From positions 237,526 through 301,525 of the forward strand of contig NZ_CAJHBU010000002.1 in assembly GCF_904846715.1 (NCBI RefSeq): 64,000 nt of DNA, in the 5' to 3' direction. Position numbers and translations under genes: made by a program. The notes beneath the pieces are model-generated. The model had not been told where the DNA came from. It made no database searches and worked only from the letters and a program-made list of their open reading frames with translations. This DNA is from Psychrobacter vallis (GTDB taxonomy: Bacteria; Pseudomonadota; Gammaproteobacteria; Pseudomonadales; Moraxellaceae). Shown one piece after another: positions 46,051 to 55,008 of the stretch (position 1 is its first letter; each line of letters starts with the position of its first letter).

Positions 46051-46077
46051 ATTTCAGTCGTATTTTTACGCTGAAAT
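46051..46077. promoter_or_regulatory. inverted repeat upstream of the DesT/FabR-like gene, possible operator
   Basis: ATTTCAG-T-CGTA / TACG-CTGAAAT, 11 pairs around a short T-rich loop, ~40 bp before the TetR start. Location suits autoregulation, but no protein is shown to bind it. Confidence 0.35.
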
Positions 46078-46115
46078 GAGTATGATAAACCTCTATCGGA
46101 TAATTTTGAACTATT

Positions 46116-46796
46116 ATGAGCAGTCGCGAACAAAAGAAACTTCAGACTCGGCACGCTTTTTTTAATGCGGTGCTCGACTTGTGTATGACAGGGCAGTCAT
46201 TTAGCTCTATCAGCTTAAGGCAGGTAACCCGCGAGGTTGGCGTTGTGCCGACAGCGTTTTATCGACATTTCAATGATATGGAATCGCTTGGGCGAGCATT
46301 GGTGGTAGAAGAGCTGGGCGGTACCTTGGCCATATTGAGCGATAGCTTACAGATTGGCCGCAAACGCAGCTTTGATCGCCAAATTGCCAAGAGTATTCAG
46401 CTGTTTCTATACATGGTCAGTGAGCAGCCTTATTACTGGCAGTTTTTGGTCAGTGAGCGTTATGGTGGCTCGGAAGCCGTGCGTAAGGCAATCAATGAGC
46501 TGGTCAAAAAACACGCGCAAAGCTTAGCTGACGATCTCGCGCTACAGCCAGCATTTACCCATATCAATGGCTACGATCGTCGTTTATTGGCTGAGGCTGG
46601 CGTCAATATGTTCTTTTCTTGGATTATCGATTGGCTGGAATTGACCTATACTGAAGACCATGACGATGAAATAGATTTGAATGAGATTGAAGAAAATAAG
46701 CAATTGATGCTACATAACTGTACCCGCCAAGCACAGATGCTGTTTTATGGCGCTTATAATTGGAAGTCTAGCGAAGAAACGCTCTTAAAAGATTAG
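46116..46796 (+). CDS. TetR-family regulator, DesT/FabR-like
   Basis: 226 aa. The helix-turn-helix reads ISLRQVTREVGVVPTAFYRHFNDMESLGRALV, very close in pattern to FabR and DesT, which control unsaturated fatty-acid synthesis in response to acyl-CoA. The C-terminal domain (PYYWQFLVSERYGGS, RRLLAEAGVNMFFSWIIDWLEL) also fits. No desaturase or fab gene is adjacent, so its targets lie elsewhere. It is bracketed by two oppositely oriented copies of the palindromic repeat. Confidence 0.8.
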   Translation: MSSREQKKLQTRHAFFNAVLDLCMTGQSFSSISLRQVTREVGVVPTAFYRHFNDMESLGRALVVEELGGTLAILSDSLQIGRKRSFDRQIAKSIQLFLYMVSEQPYYWQFLVSERYGGSEAVRKAINELVKKHAQSLADDLALQPAFTHINGYDRRLLAEAGVNMFFSWIIDWLELTYTEDHDDEIDLNEIEENKQLMLHNCTRQAQMLFYGAYNWKSSEETLLKD

Positions 46797-46841
46797 AGCC
46801 CGTTTGATTGCTTATAATGAGTTCAGTATAGAAACGAGTCA

Positions 46842-46917
46842 GCGTAACTGGAATGAATTTTTTGCAGCCTCTGTCTGCGAAGGCACAGCAAGCGAGAAAA
46901 ATTTATACCAGTTACGC
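46842..46917. repeat. palindromic repeat, copy 3 (76 bp)
   Basis: Perfect 10-bp ends GCGTAACTGG / CCAGTTACGC around the shared core CTGTCTGCGAAGGCACAG. It lies between convergent TetR and gspK genes, where it could act as a transcript-end hairpin. Confidence 0.8.
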
Positions 46918-46958
46918 ATTAAAATATAATGTATCTGTTTTATTTGGAATCAACTTTA

Positions 46959-48044
46959 TCAAAAACTGGGTCTGAACGCCCATAATCGCTGGGTGACCAC
47001 TTTAACGTCCTTTGCTTTGTCGCTATTGCTCGCATCACCCAGAGTAGAATTATTGTTATTGGGATTACTGTTGTTAGGGTTATTACCGTTAGAGTTACTG
47101 TTACTTTCTGTCTCGGTAGCCGTTTTACGGATTAAAACCGTCGCAAAACGCTGTCTTGTTTGGTCACTATCTGCACTATCGGTCGCTGTAATAAGCGCCA
47201 TAAAAGCCTGACTGTCAACGGCCAATAATGGTGTTAATGCCTTACGCTGCTCTTCATTTAGACTGCTCAATAGTGGCAATTGCCACATGTCATCGACAGA
47301 GGTTAACGCTTGCTTTTCACGTATAGCGACCAGCTCTTGCATCTGCTCGCCAGTGCCACCTTCTATCAAGGCAGCTAATAGGACTGGACTGGCTGTATTA
47401 ACATTGATAGCTAGAAAGTAAGGCGTCGCTGTAATATAAGGACGAAGTGCCGCTAGTACATCAGCATCAATGCCTCGAATCTCTTGCAACTGATCGATAC
47501 TTATAAAAGGCTGATTTGGTAATGTATTAGCGGCTATAGTATTCGACTGCTGAGTGTATACCACACTCTCATTACCACCATCTTCATGCACTTCACTGTC
47601 TGTATCTTGATAATCAAGTACCGCAATGGCAATTTCAGCGTCCAAATTCAACTGTGTCAAAAGCCGTTGAAATATGGCCAAAGCGGTCGTATCAACTGCC
47701 CCGTTTTGATATAAATTATTGATATTAAAGCGACTGGCCTCATCACGCAATTCGATGCTGATACTGTGTGTGCCGAAATTATAAGGCGGTATTGGCTGCG
47801 CCCAGATATCTTGCATGCTGTCCGTATCATTCAATTTATTATCAGCACGAATCATAGTAACGGCCAACTGCTGACCTGCATTGATATCTTGTAATAACTG
47901 ATTTTGATCAAACAACAAACCACTGCGCCTAATAGCAATCTTTTGGCTGGCAAGCATCGCCCCTGCGACCACAGTAATACTGACCACCAATAGCAAGATA
48001 GTGAGTAGCGCCACCCCGCGCTGAGATCTGGCTATCATTGACAT
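46959..48044 (-). CDS. gspK: type II secretion minor pseudopilin GspK
   Basis: 361 aa. Short leader ending in RSQRG then VALLTILLLVVSITVVAGAML, the prepilin-peptidase site and N-terminal helix; GspK characteristically lacks the Glu at +5. The helical domain contains FNINNLY, LLTQLNLDAEIAIAVLDYQDTDS and two helix-hairpin-helix-like repeats (ISIDQLQEIRGIDADVLAALRPYI), as in the family. GspK caps the pseudopilus tip with GspI and GspJ. A poly-Asn/Ser linker (~310-335, SNSNSNGNNPNNSNPNNNN) near the C-terminus is unusual. Last gene of gspHIJK. Confidence 0.92.
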   Translation of the reverse strand: MSMIARSQRGVALLTILLLVVSITVVAGAMLASQKIAIRRSGLLFDQNQLLQDINAGQQLAVTMIRADNKLNDTDSMQDIWAQPIPPYNFGTHSISIELRDEASRFNINNLYQNGAVDTTALAIFQRLLTQLNLDAEIAIAVLDYQDTDSEVHEDGGNESVVYTQQSNTIAANTLPNQPFISIDQLQEIRGIDADVLAALRPYITATPYFLAINVNTASPVLLAALIEGGTGEQMQELVAIREKQALTSVDDMWQLPLLSSLNEEQRKALTPLLAVDSQAFMALITATDSADSDQTRQRFATVLIRKTATETESNSNSNGNNPNNSNPNNNNSTLGDASNSDKAKDVKVVTQRLWAFRPSF

Positions 48045-48089
48045 GCACAGCTTTTGTTATTGACCCAATGGTACATGCTCATGTCTACC

Positions 48090-48914
48090 TTATCGATTGC
48101 CATTTTCTGCACCATCGTTCGCAGTCTCGCCACCATTGGTGTTGTCATTATTGTTATTGCCATCATTATCGCCATTGCTATTAGGAATGTTTTGACTATT
48201 GTTGCGTGGTATTGGTTGCGGGGCAAGCGCCCACTGCCACGTGATGGGCATGTCTTGATAAGTGAATTTGACAGCGATGCCTTTTGGTAACAAAACTACT
48301 TTAGGCTGCGCGTTTTCTGGATTGACCGTTTGTCCAAAAGTGGGATTTGTAGTGCTATTATTGCTTTCTGCGTTGGGGAACGTGGTGCTCAACTCTGGTA
48401 AATAGGCTTGCCAACGCCCAGCGCTAACACCTTCAAGCAACACACTGTCTAAACTGACGCTATCGCGCCCACCATCCACGCTGCTATATTGACGGCGAAT
48501 TAAACGCTCATCGGCAAAAATATATTCGATATGCTGCACGCTTTGGCTACTTTGATAACGTGGATCAGGATCAGCAAAGCGTACAAAGCTGACGTGCTCA
48601 CCATCCAAACTCAAAAAAGGCTCAGGTGCTATCTCGTTTGCTTGATTACTATTGCTTGTATTGCCATTTGTACTGGTACTTGCCGCATTATTTTTTTGCG
48701 TAGCGGCTGCTTGATAAGGAATAATCTGCCCCATATCTTGCTGCAATTGCAGATACGCATATTGTAATACCGCTAAATTGTCAGCATGGAATTGCGCCCG
48801 TTCACGAGCACGATTGACACTATCAAACACTTGCCAACCCGCCACTGCCAACATGGCAAATATAGCCATCGCAACCATCAGCTCAAGCAGAGTAAATCCA
48901 TACTGCGGCCTCAC
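48090..48914 (-). CDS. gspJ: type II secretion minor pseudopilin GspJ
   Basis: 274 aa from GTG 48914. This start overlaps the gspI stop as GTGA, and GGGAG lies 7 nt upstream; the longer frame to 49118 runs through gspI and is not coding. The leader VRPQYG is followed by the prepilin site and helix FTLLELMVAMAIFAMLAVAG. The body shows GspJ features (DMGQIIPY, EHVSFVRFADPDP, IEYIFADERLIRRQY). The C-terminal ~40 residues and a mid-protein stretch are Asn/Ser/Gly-rich low complexity. Tip-complex subunit of the pseudopilus. Confidence 0.92.
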   Translation of the reverse strand: MRPQYGFTLLELMVAMAIFAMLAVAGWQVFDSVNRARERAQFHADNLAVLQYAYLQLQQDMGQIIPYQAAATQKNNAASTSTNGNTSNSNQANEIAPEPFLSLDGEHVSFVRFADPDPRYQSSQSVQHIEYIFADERLIRRQYSSVDGGRDSVSLDSVLLEGVSAGRWQAYLPELSTTFPNAESNNSTTNPTFGQTVNPENAQPKVVLLPKGIAVKFTYQDMPITWQWALAPQPIPRNNSQNIPNSNGDNDGNNNNDNTNGGETANDGAENGNR

Positions 48915-49405
48915 AAACGATCTCCCGTTTGCCCTGCGATACCTGCGCCCAAACCACCCAAATCTAAACTGCCAATATCCTGCTCGGGATTGCTCAATAT
49001 CACATCGATATCCGTCACTGCGTTGCGCGTCTGTCCATCTATAATAGGTGCAACGGTAATGTTTACTTCTTTTAATGCTGGTGTCATCGCCTCGCTGACC
49101 GTCATCACCACTTGCCAATCACGCCCTTGAGCATTGATCGTTTGCGTCCGTTTGGCTGTCAGCCATGTATCTTGAATACGCAAATCGGCCGCAGCGTTTT
49201 GGGCAACAAAGTGTGCGAGCGTACGAGTGCGCAATACATCGACTGAGCTAAGATAAGCACTACTTGCACGGCTAGCAGCGACGGCAACCACTGCCAAAAT
49301 GGCCAAAGCTACCATCACCTCAATCAAGGTAAAGCCCCCTTCACGCTTAGACTGAGAAAACACAGGCGCAGCAGAAGTCGTCAGCGACTTAGAAGAAATA
49401 GTCAT
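48911..49405 (-). CDS. gspI: type II secretion minor pseudopilin GspI
   Basis: 164 aa from ATG 49405 (a TTG at 49408 is the other possible start). Leader of ~24 residues ending REGG, then FTLIEVMVALAILAVVAVAAS with Glu at +5. The body matches GspI (AHFVAQNAAADLRIQDTW, GRDWQVVMTVSE). GspI nucleates the tip complex with J and K. Translation is coupled at both ends: it begins at the gspH stop and its own stop overlaps gspJ. Confidence 0.92.
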   Translation of the reverse strand: MTISSKSLTTSAAPVFSQSKREGGFTLIEVMVALAILAVVAVAASRASSAYLSSVDVLRTRTLAHFVAQNAAADLRIQDTWLTAKRTQTINAQGRDWQVVMTVSEAMTPALKEVNITVAPIIDGQTRNAVTDIDVILSNPEQDIGSLDLGGLGAGIAGQTGDRL

Positions 49406-49408
49406 CAA

Positions 49409-50248
49409 CTACGACCCCTGTCCTATCATCATACTACCATCGGGCATGATCATAATGACCTCACCGACCAAACGCGAGTTATGAATCACTTCAATGGTCA
49501 CGGGTGTCGCTTGCCCTGTCCCAAACCATAGCACCTGCGGCACGGTTTGGTCGGTAAACCAAGGCTGTAGCGTTTGGCTCTGTACCGCATTTACTGTGTT
49601 ACCAGACTCCAAGCTTTGCACCCGCAAACTGACACCAGCAGGCAGTTCAGGCAAGCTAACCTCTGGCTCAATATCCCAGCTCGGCGTGGGTTGTTCGCTA
49701 GTAACGCCTGACATACCTGTCAGATCTGCAGACAACTCCATGGCATTTTTGGGGCGACTATTCATACTATCTGATGAGCTATCAGCAGTTTGATAAGCAA
49801 TATAAGGATTGGATAAGGTAACAATCACTGGCGCTACTTGACCTTGCTTATCCGCTTGTAGACTCAAACCCATGGGCTGCATACGCTCCGCTGATAACAG
49901 TCGAACGTAACTTAATGAATCGGTCAAGTGTTCATAAAACGCGCGGTTTTTGCGAGACTCACTACTGCCGACCGACAAGCTCATCATGCCAGCAAATATA
50001 GACAAAATAACCACCACCACCACAATTTCAACGAGAGTAAAACCCGTTTGTGAGTGAGAAATGCTTGGTGAGTTAACACTTGATAGGTTAAAAGAGGAAG
50101 CCTGAATATTTTTTAACGAGGAAACTTCACTGCAACAATGACGAAATGGCGGATTGATATCTGTCTGATTGTATAGCGAATGTCGATTGATTGCGCTGAG
50201 ATGGCAACTGGCCGCTGAGCTGGACTGAATCTTGGCAGTGACCGGCAT
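49409..50248 (-). CDS. gspH: type II secretion minor pseudopilin GspH
   Basis: 279 aa. Prepilin site and helix: SQTG / FTLVEIVVVVVILSIFAGMMSLSVG. Globular domain with AFYEHLTDSLSYVRLLSAERMQPMGLSL and the C-terminal VIMIMPDGSMMIG. The leader ahead of the cleavage site is ~68 residues, far longer than usual. ATG 50248 has SD AGGTG 4-5 nt upstream and no better in-frame start exists nearer the site, so the long leader seems real. First gene of gspHIJK; gspE is ~2 kb away. Confidence 0.88.
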   Translation of the reverse strand: MPVTAKIQSSSAASCHLSAINRHSLYNQTDINPPFRHCCSEVSSLKNIQASSFNLSSVNSPSISHSQTGFTLVEIVVVVVILSIFAGMMSLSVGSSESRKNRAFYEHLTDSLSYVRLLSAERMQPMGLSLQADKQGQVAPVIVTLSNPYIAYQTADSSSDSMNSRPKNAMELSADLTGMSGVTSEQPTPSWDIEPEVSLPELPAGVSLRVQSLESGNTVNAVQSQTLQPWFTDQTVPQVLWFGTGQATPVTIEVIHNSRLVGEVIMIMPDGSMMIGQGS

Positions 50249-50405
50249 GTTGCACCTATAAGCCTATCATTGGCTTGTCATATGTGAGGTAGTATCGTGA
50301 GCTTTCAAAAATATAAAAAATAGCATTAAACAGGTTGCCATCTAGATAATGGCAACGCAGGTTTTCATAAAAGCCTACTATTATAAAAATTGTCTAAAAA
50401 ACATC

Positions 50406-51089
50406 CTAATAATTGGTATTACGATGTTCTTCTGATTCAGTATCGATTTGCTCTACTAATTCTTGCATATCCTCATCCATCACCTCATCCTCAGCGGCAG
50501 GATAATGGCTCGGCAGCTCTAGCATTTGCTGAACGAAAGCATATCGCAAGGTATCGCGGCGACCCAAATAGCGCTGATAAAAACTTGAATTCAACAGCCC
50601 TGCACCGCCTTGACCCATCGCCCAAATAGAAGACAAATAATCACGCGTGCTCAAACTGCTGTGTTCATCTTTTAGATAAGCACTGATAATATCAATCAAA
50701 CGCTTCATACGCTGACGGCGAATATCATACAACTCACCAAATAAGCGATTGAGACCCGTCACCGACGCCGCCAAACGCTCTTCGATTTGATTGAGTAACA
50801 TCGCTTTTTGTGGATTAAATAGCTGTTGAAAAATCATACGAGCCACGCCTGCCGATGGACAATCGTCAATACGATTGATCTCAAATAACTGTTCTTCGTA
50901 ACGAATAATAATACGTAAATACAGCTCATCTTTACTGGAGAAATGCTTATACAGCGTGCCTTTAGCCAAATCAAGCTGGTCTGCCAAACTGTCTAAGGTG
51001 ATATCACCATCGCCCGACTCGAGTAGCAATTGCTCTGCCATCGCCAAGATATTTTCTTCTCGTGCCTTAAATTGATGCTGACGACTCAT
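50406..51089 (-). CDS. TetR/AcrR-family transcriptional regulator
   Basis: 227 aa. Helix-turn-helix ITLDSLADQLDLAKGTLYKHFSSKDELYLRIII is textbook TetR. The C-terminal domain has no recognisable ligand motif, and the tail is acidic (DEVMDEDMQELVEQIDTESEEH). Located between gspH and tatD, all on the minus strand; the gaps of >150 bp suggest it is its own unit. Not necessarily related to secretion. Confidence 0.85.
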   Translation of the reverse strand: MSRQHQFKAREENILAMAEQLLLESGDGDITLDSLADQLDLAKGTLYKHFSSKDELYLRIIIRYEEQLFEINRIDDCPSAGVARMIFQQLFNPQKAMLLNQIEERLAASVTGLNRLFGELYDIRRQRMKRLIDIISAYLKDEHSSLSTRDYLSSIWAMGQGGAGLLNSSFYQRYLGRRDTLRYAFVQQMLELPSHYPAAEDEVMDEDMQELVEQIDTESEEHRNTNY

Positions 51090-51320
51090 AGTCTCTCCTA
51101 AAACCTGACAAGATTAAGCATATGACCATCGTTGATATTGGTATGTCGGCAACTGGCCTATGAGGCTATAAACCATCTGGCCGAAAAACAACGAAGAATA
51201 TGCTGGCGTGTGCTAAATAGTCATTGAGAATCATAGGATTACGTTTGGTATTTAAACCCTTTAATACGTAACGCCACAAGGCTATCTCGTAAATGACTGA
51301 CTGGTCATAGCATAACCATT

Positions 51321-52109
51321 TTAATCATACTGTGCCAGTAAATTTTCAAAGTTTTTTGCCGTTAGCGCACCAACCTCATCGCTACTACAGCCATACATAC
51401 CTGCGATATGACTGGCGACGTAAGGTACATATGCAGGCTCATTTGGTCTGCCGCGTTTCGGTACAGGCGCTAAATAAGGACTGTCCGTTTCAATCAATAT
51501 TCTGTCTCTGGGCATTTTTTGCGCAGTATCTTGAATCATCTGCGCGCTTTTAAAGCTGACAATACCCGAAAATGAAATATAAAACCCGAGATCTAACGCG
51601 CGCTTGGCGGTATCCCAATCTTCGGTAAAGCAGTGGATAATGCCATGCTCAGCACCTTCACTTTTTAGAATATCAATCGTATCTTCTTTGGCGTCACGCA
51701 TATGTATCACGAGTGGCTTTTTCAAGCTTTGGCTAGCGTGGATATGACGGGCAAGGCTGGCTTGTTGCGCTTTTTTATTCTCAGTTGACCAATAATAATC
51801 CAGCCCCGTCTCCCCTATTGCCCATACATGATCGGCACGGGCCGTTTCTATCAGTCGCTCAACAGTGGCTGATTGCAAGACTTGAATATCTTCACACGGA
51901 TGAATGCCCACACTCATGCCTAAGTTTAGCGTTTCATCACCATAGGTGCTGACGATACTGGCAATCTCATCATATTCGGAAAAATCACACATAATCGCCA
52001 TGGCACGGCTGACATTGGCTTCTTTCATAGCGGCAATCGCGCCGGACAATTCACCATCATACTTGGTTAAATCTAAACGGTTCAGATGGCAATGGCTATC
52101 AGTAAACAT
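51321..52109 (-). CDS. TatD-family metal-dependent deoxyribonuclease
   Basis: 262 aa TIM-barrel hydrolase. MFTDSHCHLNRL gives the first metal His pair, GIHPCE and AIGETGLDYYW the next ligands, KPLVIHMRDAKEDT and HGIIHCFTEDW the His residues, and LIETDSPYLAPVPKRGRPNEP the final Asp, all conserved in TatD/YcfH nucleases. Cytoplasmic. Upstream of the TetR gene and downstream of gspE on the same strand. YcfH-like rather than true TatD is possible. Confidence 0.93.
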   Translation of the reverse strand: MFTDSHCHLNRLDLTKYDGELSGAIAAMKEANVSRAMAIMCDFSEYDEIASIVSTYGDETLNLGMSVGIHPCEDIQVLQSATVERLIETARADHVWAIGETGLDYYWSTENKKAQQASLARHIHASQSLKKPLVIHMRDAKEDTIDILKSEGAEHGIIHCFTEDWDTAKRALDLGFYISFSGIVSFKSAQMIQDTAQKMPRDRILIETDSPYLAPVPKRGRPNEPAYVPYVASHIAGMYGCSSDEVGALTAKNFENLLAQYD

Positions 52110-52187
52110 ATAAATCTCAGTAATAAAAGTGGATAGACAAAATTAAAAATTGAATGAAGCATTAAATCTCATAATACACACATCACT

Positions 52188-53975
52188 TTAATGCAGCGGT
52201 ACTACTCGCATCACTTCTTCTATGGTGGTGACTCCTTCACTAATGCGCTTTGCCCCAGATAGGCGCAAAGGCTGCACACCTTCTCGGTACGCTTGCTGCT
52301 TCAGTACGTCTAAATTTGCGTCTGCGGCGACCAATTTTTTTAACTCATTGGATAAAGGCATAATTTCATAGAGACCAACGCGCCCTTGATAACCAGTATG
52401 GCGACAATGCTCACAGCCCTGTGCCGTATAAATTTGTGCAGGCACAGGCGCGCGCCACGGTTGCACCAACTCTTGCCACTGAATGGCTATTTCACTGTCA
52501 GGCGTTATATCAATCGCCTTTTTACAATGGGGGCACAATGTCCGTAATAGACGCTGCGCCATTACGCCCAGTATGGTGGCCGATGTCAAAAATGGCTGAA
52601 TGCCCAAATCATGCAAACGAGTGATTGAGCTTGGGGCATCATTGGTATGCAAGGTCGATAGCACCAAGTGTCCTGTAAGTGATGCTTGCACTGCCATATT
52701 CGCTGTTTCGGCATCACGAATTTCACCCACCATAATGATATCAGGGTCTTGACGCATTAATGAGCGAATACCATCCGCAAAATGCAAATCAACACCTGGA
52801 TTGACTTGCATTTGATTAAAGGCCGGCTCAATCATCTCGATAGGATCTTCAATGGTACAGACATTCACTTGCTCAGTGGCCAACTGTTTGAGCGTACTAT
52901 ATAAGGTAGTGGTCTTACCTGAGCCAGTTGGCCCTGTGACCAAAATAATACCATTTGGATGGGCGGTCAACTCATGCCACGTTTCAAGCTGCTTGCCAGA
53001 CAAGCCAAGCTGCGCAAAGGAGCGTACCAGCACCTCAGGGTCAAACACACGCATGACCAGCTTTTCACCAAAAGCAGTGGGCATTGTAGACAGTCGTAAC
53101 TCGGTCTCTAGCCCTTTTGGGGTACGGGTTTTTAGGCGACCATCTTGCGGCTTGCGTTTTTCGGCGACATTGAGTCGTCCTAAAATTTTAATACGCGCCG
53201 TCACCGCTACTATAATCGCTAACGGCATCTCATAAACCGTATGGAGAACGCCATCAATACGAAAACGCACTTTGCCAGTCTCACGCCGTGGCTCTAGATG
53301 AATGTCACTGGCGCGCTGCTCAAAAGCGTATTGCAATAGCCAATCAACGACTCTGACGATGTGTTGATCATTGGCATCAGGATTGGTATTGTCACCCAGC
53401 TGCAATAGTGCTTCGACATTGGTGACATCAGCCGCCGCGCGTTTATGGACACTATTTGCCCCTGCAATCGCTTGCGTGACTTGATAGAACTCTCGTCGAT
53501 AGCGATTGATCTGTTCAGGATTGATATAAACCGTACGATAACTTTTAGATTTTATTAACTTTTCGATATTGGCTTGCCAGTCTGTATAAAACGGTTGGTC
53601 TGTACCGATGACCACTTCGTCTATCTTCACTTCAATTGGCAAAATATGCTGCGAGCGCGCATATTCAAAGGACATCAGCTGTGTGACGGCTGGCACATCG
53701 ACTTTTAATGGGTCAATACGAACCAGCGACATACCGGCTTTGGCAGCAAGCCATTGATTCAGCCATGCTATCGTCAGTTTGGTCTCAGGATTATTATCAA
53801 GCGCATGACCATTCGGCAAACCAAACTCACTAATGGTGAGTAATGGATGCTGCGCTTTATCACGACGGCTCGTAACCACTAGATTGTAGCCACGCTGATC
53901 AATCACCTTATCTGCCAATAACTCATCTAGGCACCAACGCAAATCAATCACTATCGAATACTTATGAGCAGACAT
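52188..53975 (-). CDS. gspE: type II secretion ATPase GspE
   Basis: 595 aa. N1E-type domain at the start, then the RecA-like core: Walker A GPTGSGKTTTLYSTL (~348-362), Asp box TIEDPIEMIEPAFNQMQVNP, Walker B DPDIIMVGEIRDAETA (~410) and the His box LVLSTLHTNDAPSSITRL. A zinc-binding tetracysteine follows (CPHCK at ~483, CEHCRHTGYQGRVGLYEIM at ~524). It powers pseudopilus assembly from the cytoplasmic face. Separated from gspHIJK by tatD and a TetR gene. Confidence 0.95.
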   Translation of the reverse strand: MSAHKYSIVIDLRWCLDELLADKVIDQRGYNLVVTSRRDKAQHPLLTISEFGLPNGHALDNNPETKLTIAWLNQWLAAKAGMSLVRIDPLKVDVPAVTQLMSFEYARSQHILPIEVKIDEVVIGTDQPFYTDWQANIEKLIKSKSYRTVYINPEQINRYRREFYQVTQAIAGANSVHKRAAADVTNVEALLQLGDNTNPDANDQHIVRVVDWLLQYAFEQRASDIHLEPRRETGKVRFRIDGVLHTVYEMPLAIIVAVTARIKILGRLNVAEKRKPQDGRLKTRTPKGLETELRLSTMPTAFGEKLVMRVFDPEVLVRSFAQLGLSGKQLETWHELTAHPNGIILVTGPTGSGKTTTLYSTLKQLATEQVNVCTIEDPIEMIEPAFNQMQVNPGVDLHFADGIRSLMRQDPDIIMVGEIRDAETANMAVQASLTGHLVLSTLHTNDAPSSITRLHDLGIQPFLTSATILGVMAQRLLRTLCPHCKKAIDITPDSEIAIQWQELVQPWRAPVPAQIYTAQGCEHCRHTGYQGRVGLYEIMPLSNELKKLVAADANLDVLKQQAYREGVQPLRLSGAKRISEGVTTIEEVMRVVPLH

Positions 53976-54014
53976 ATTGTTCTTCTTTTATGATTGGTGA
54001 AAATTAAAATACTA

Positions 54015-54108
54015 CCTCTTAAAACACGGTCTCTTAAAATACAGTCTCTTAAAATACAGTCTCTTAAAATACAGTCTCTTAAAATACAGTCTCTTAAAAT
54101 ACAGTCTC
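54015..54108. repeat. 15-bp tandem repeat array
   Basis: Five perfect copies of TCTCTTAAAATACAG at 54030-54104, a degenerate copy before them (54015-54029) and TCTC after. No spacers. It lies between the trmO end and the gspE start, in the likely gspE promoter/leader. Confidence 0.95.
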
Positions 54109-54162
54109 GTTGGTATAATTAGGTCGCCAAAAAAGAGAGTCAACAATACTGGGATAAATTTT

Positions 54163-55008
54163 TTAACTCACTTCTACAATGGCGATTATCTGTAGCTGTC
54201 CTGATTCTATCAATTGAAAGCTCACATCCACCGACTTATAGCGCATCACAAACGGTATTTTTATGTCATGACGGCGATAGGCAGGACGCGGGTCTTGCGC
54301 GATTAATGCTTTGATAACATCGATATCAGAAACGAGCAATTGACTTTGAGTCTTATAAATCAGCGCAGCTACCGTAGTAGGTTCTGTATCAGCATTCTTA
54401 CTATCACTTCTGTGCAACTGCCGTATATTGACTAGAGTCATAAATTGCTCATAAGCAGACTCAGTGATAGTCACATCTAAAGACACTGGAGCCGCTTGCG
54501 CAAAGCCACTCGCTGCATCGATAATCGCATCACTATAAGCCACATAGGGTTTGATATCGATAATTGGTGTGCCATCTATCATATCTGCTCCGCTAATAAT
54601 AAGTAAAACACGCCCTTGTACGATCTCGATACGTTCAAGCTTAACGACCGACAATCCCAACGCCGAAGGACGATACATACTACGACTGGCGAACACCCCT
54701 ATTCTCTGATTACCGCCCAATCTTGGCGGTCGCACTTGCGGACGAAAACCATTATCCGCTTGATTGATAGAATTTTCTTTATTGATATAGTTCTGATGAA
54801 ACTGCCAACTGATCCAGATATCACTAAACTCATTCAAACCTATAAAAGCAGCTGGCGTATCATAAGGCGCTCGCATCTCAATAACACTAGTCAATGCTAC
54901 CAAATTGGGTTGTCTTGGCGCACCAAATTTCTGTGAAAGTGGGGCGCGATGGTAGCCAATAATTGGCGCACAATGATAATTATCCCGAGACGCATTTTCG
55001 TCGCCCAT
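54163..55008 (-). CDS. trmO: tRNA (N6-threonylcarbamoyladenosine37-N6)-methyltransferase TrmO
   Basis: 281 aa TsaA/UPF0066-type beta-barrel protein that methylates t6A37 of tRNA-Thr with S-adenosylmethionine. PIIGYHRAPLSQKFGAPRQP at the start, FSDIWISWQFHQN, RPPRLGGNQRIGVFASRSMYRPSALGLSVVKLE (core SAM site) and DIKPYVAYSDA are diagnostic. The C-terminal DPRPAYRR is also conserved. It is longer than the E. coli protein (~235 aa), with extra residues in the C-terminal half. Monocistronic. Confidence 0.93.
   Translation of the reverse strand: MGDENASRDNYHCAPIIGYHRAPLSQKFGAPRQPNLVALTSVIEMRAPYDTPAAFIGLNEFSDIWISWQFHQNYINKENSINQADNGFRPQVRPPRLGGNQRIGVFASRSMYRPSALGLSVVKLERIEIVQGRVLLIISGADMIDGTPIIDIKPYVAYSDAIIDAASGFAQAAPVSLDVTITESAYEQFMTLVNIRQLHRSDSKNADTEPTTVAALIYKTQSQLLVSDIDVIKALIAQDPRPAYRRHDIKIPFVMRYKSVDVSFQLIESGQLQIIAIVEVS

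Noticed and set aside
48915..49118. Longer GspJ reading frame
   Set aside because: It overlaps most of gspI, encodes no prepilin features there, and the GTG at 48914 has a good ribosome binding site and a GTGA overlap.
54015..54108. CRISPR array
   Set aside because: Units are 15 bp and directly adjacent with no spacers, and no cas genes are nearby; it is a simple tandem repeat.
54146..54168. Half copy of the palindromic repeat near the trmO stop
   Set aside because: ACTGGGATAAATTTTTT resembles one arm end of the repeat, but the core and other arm are missing; similarity may be chance.
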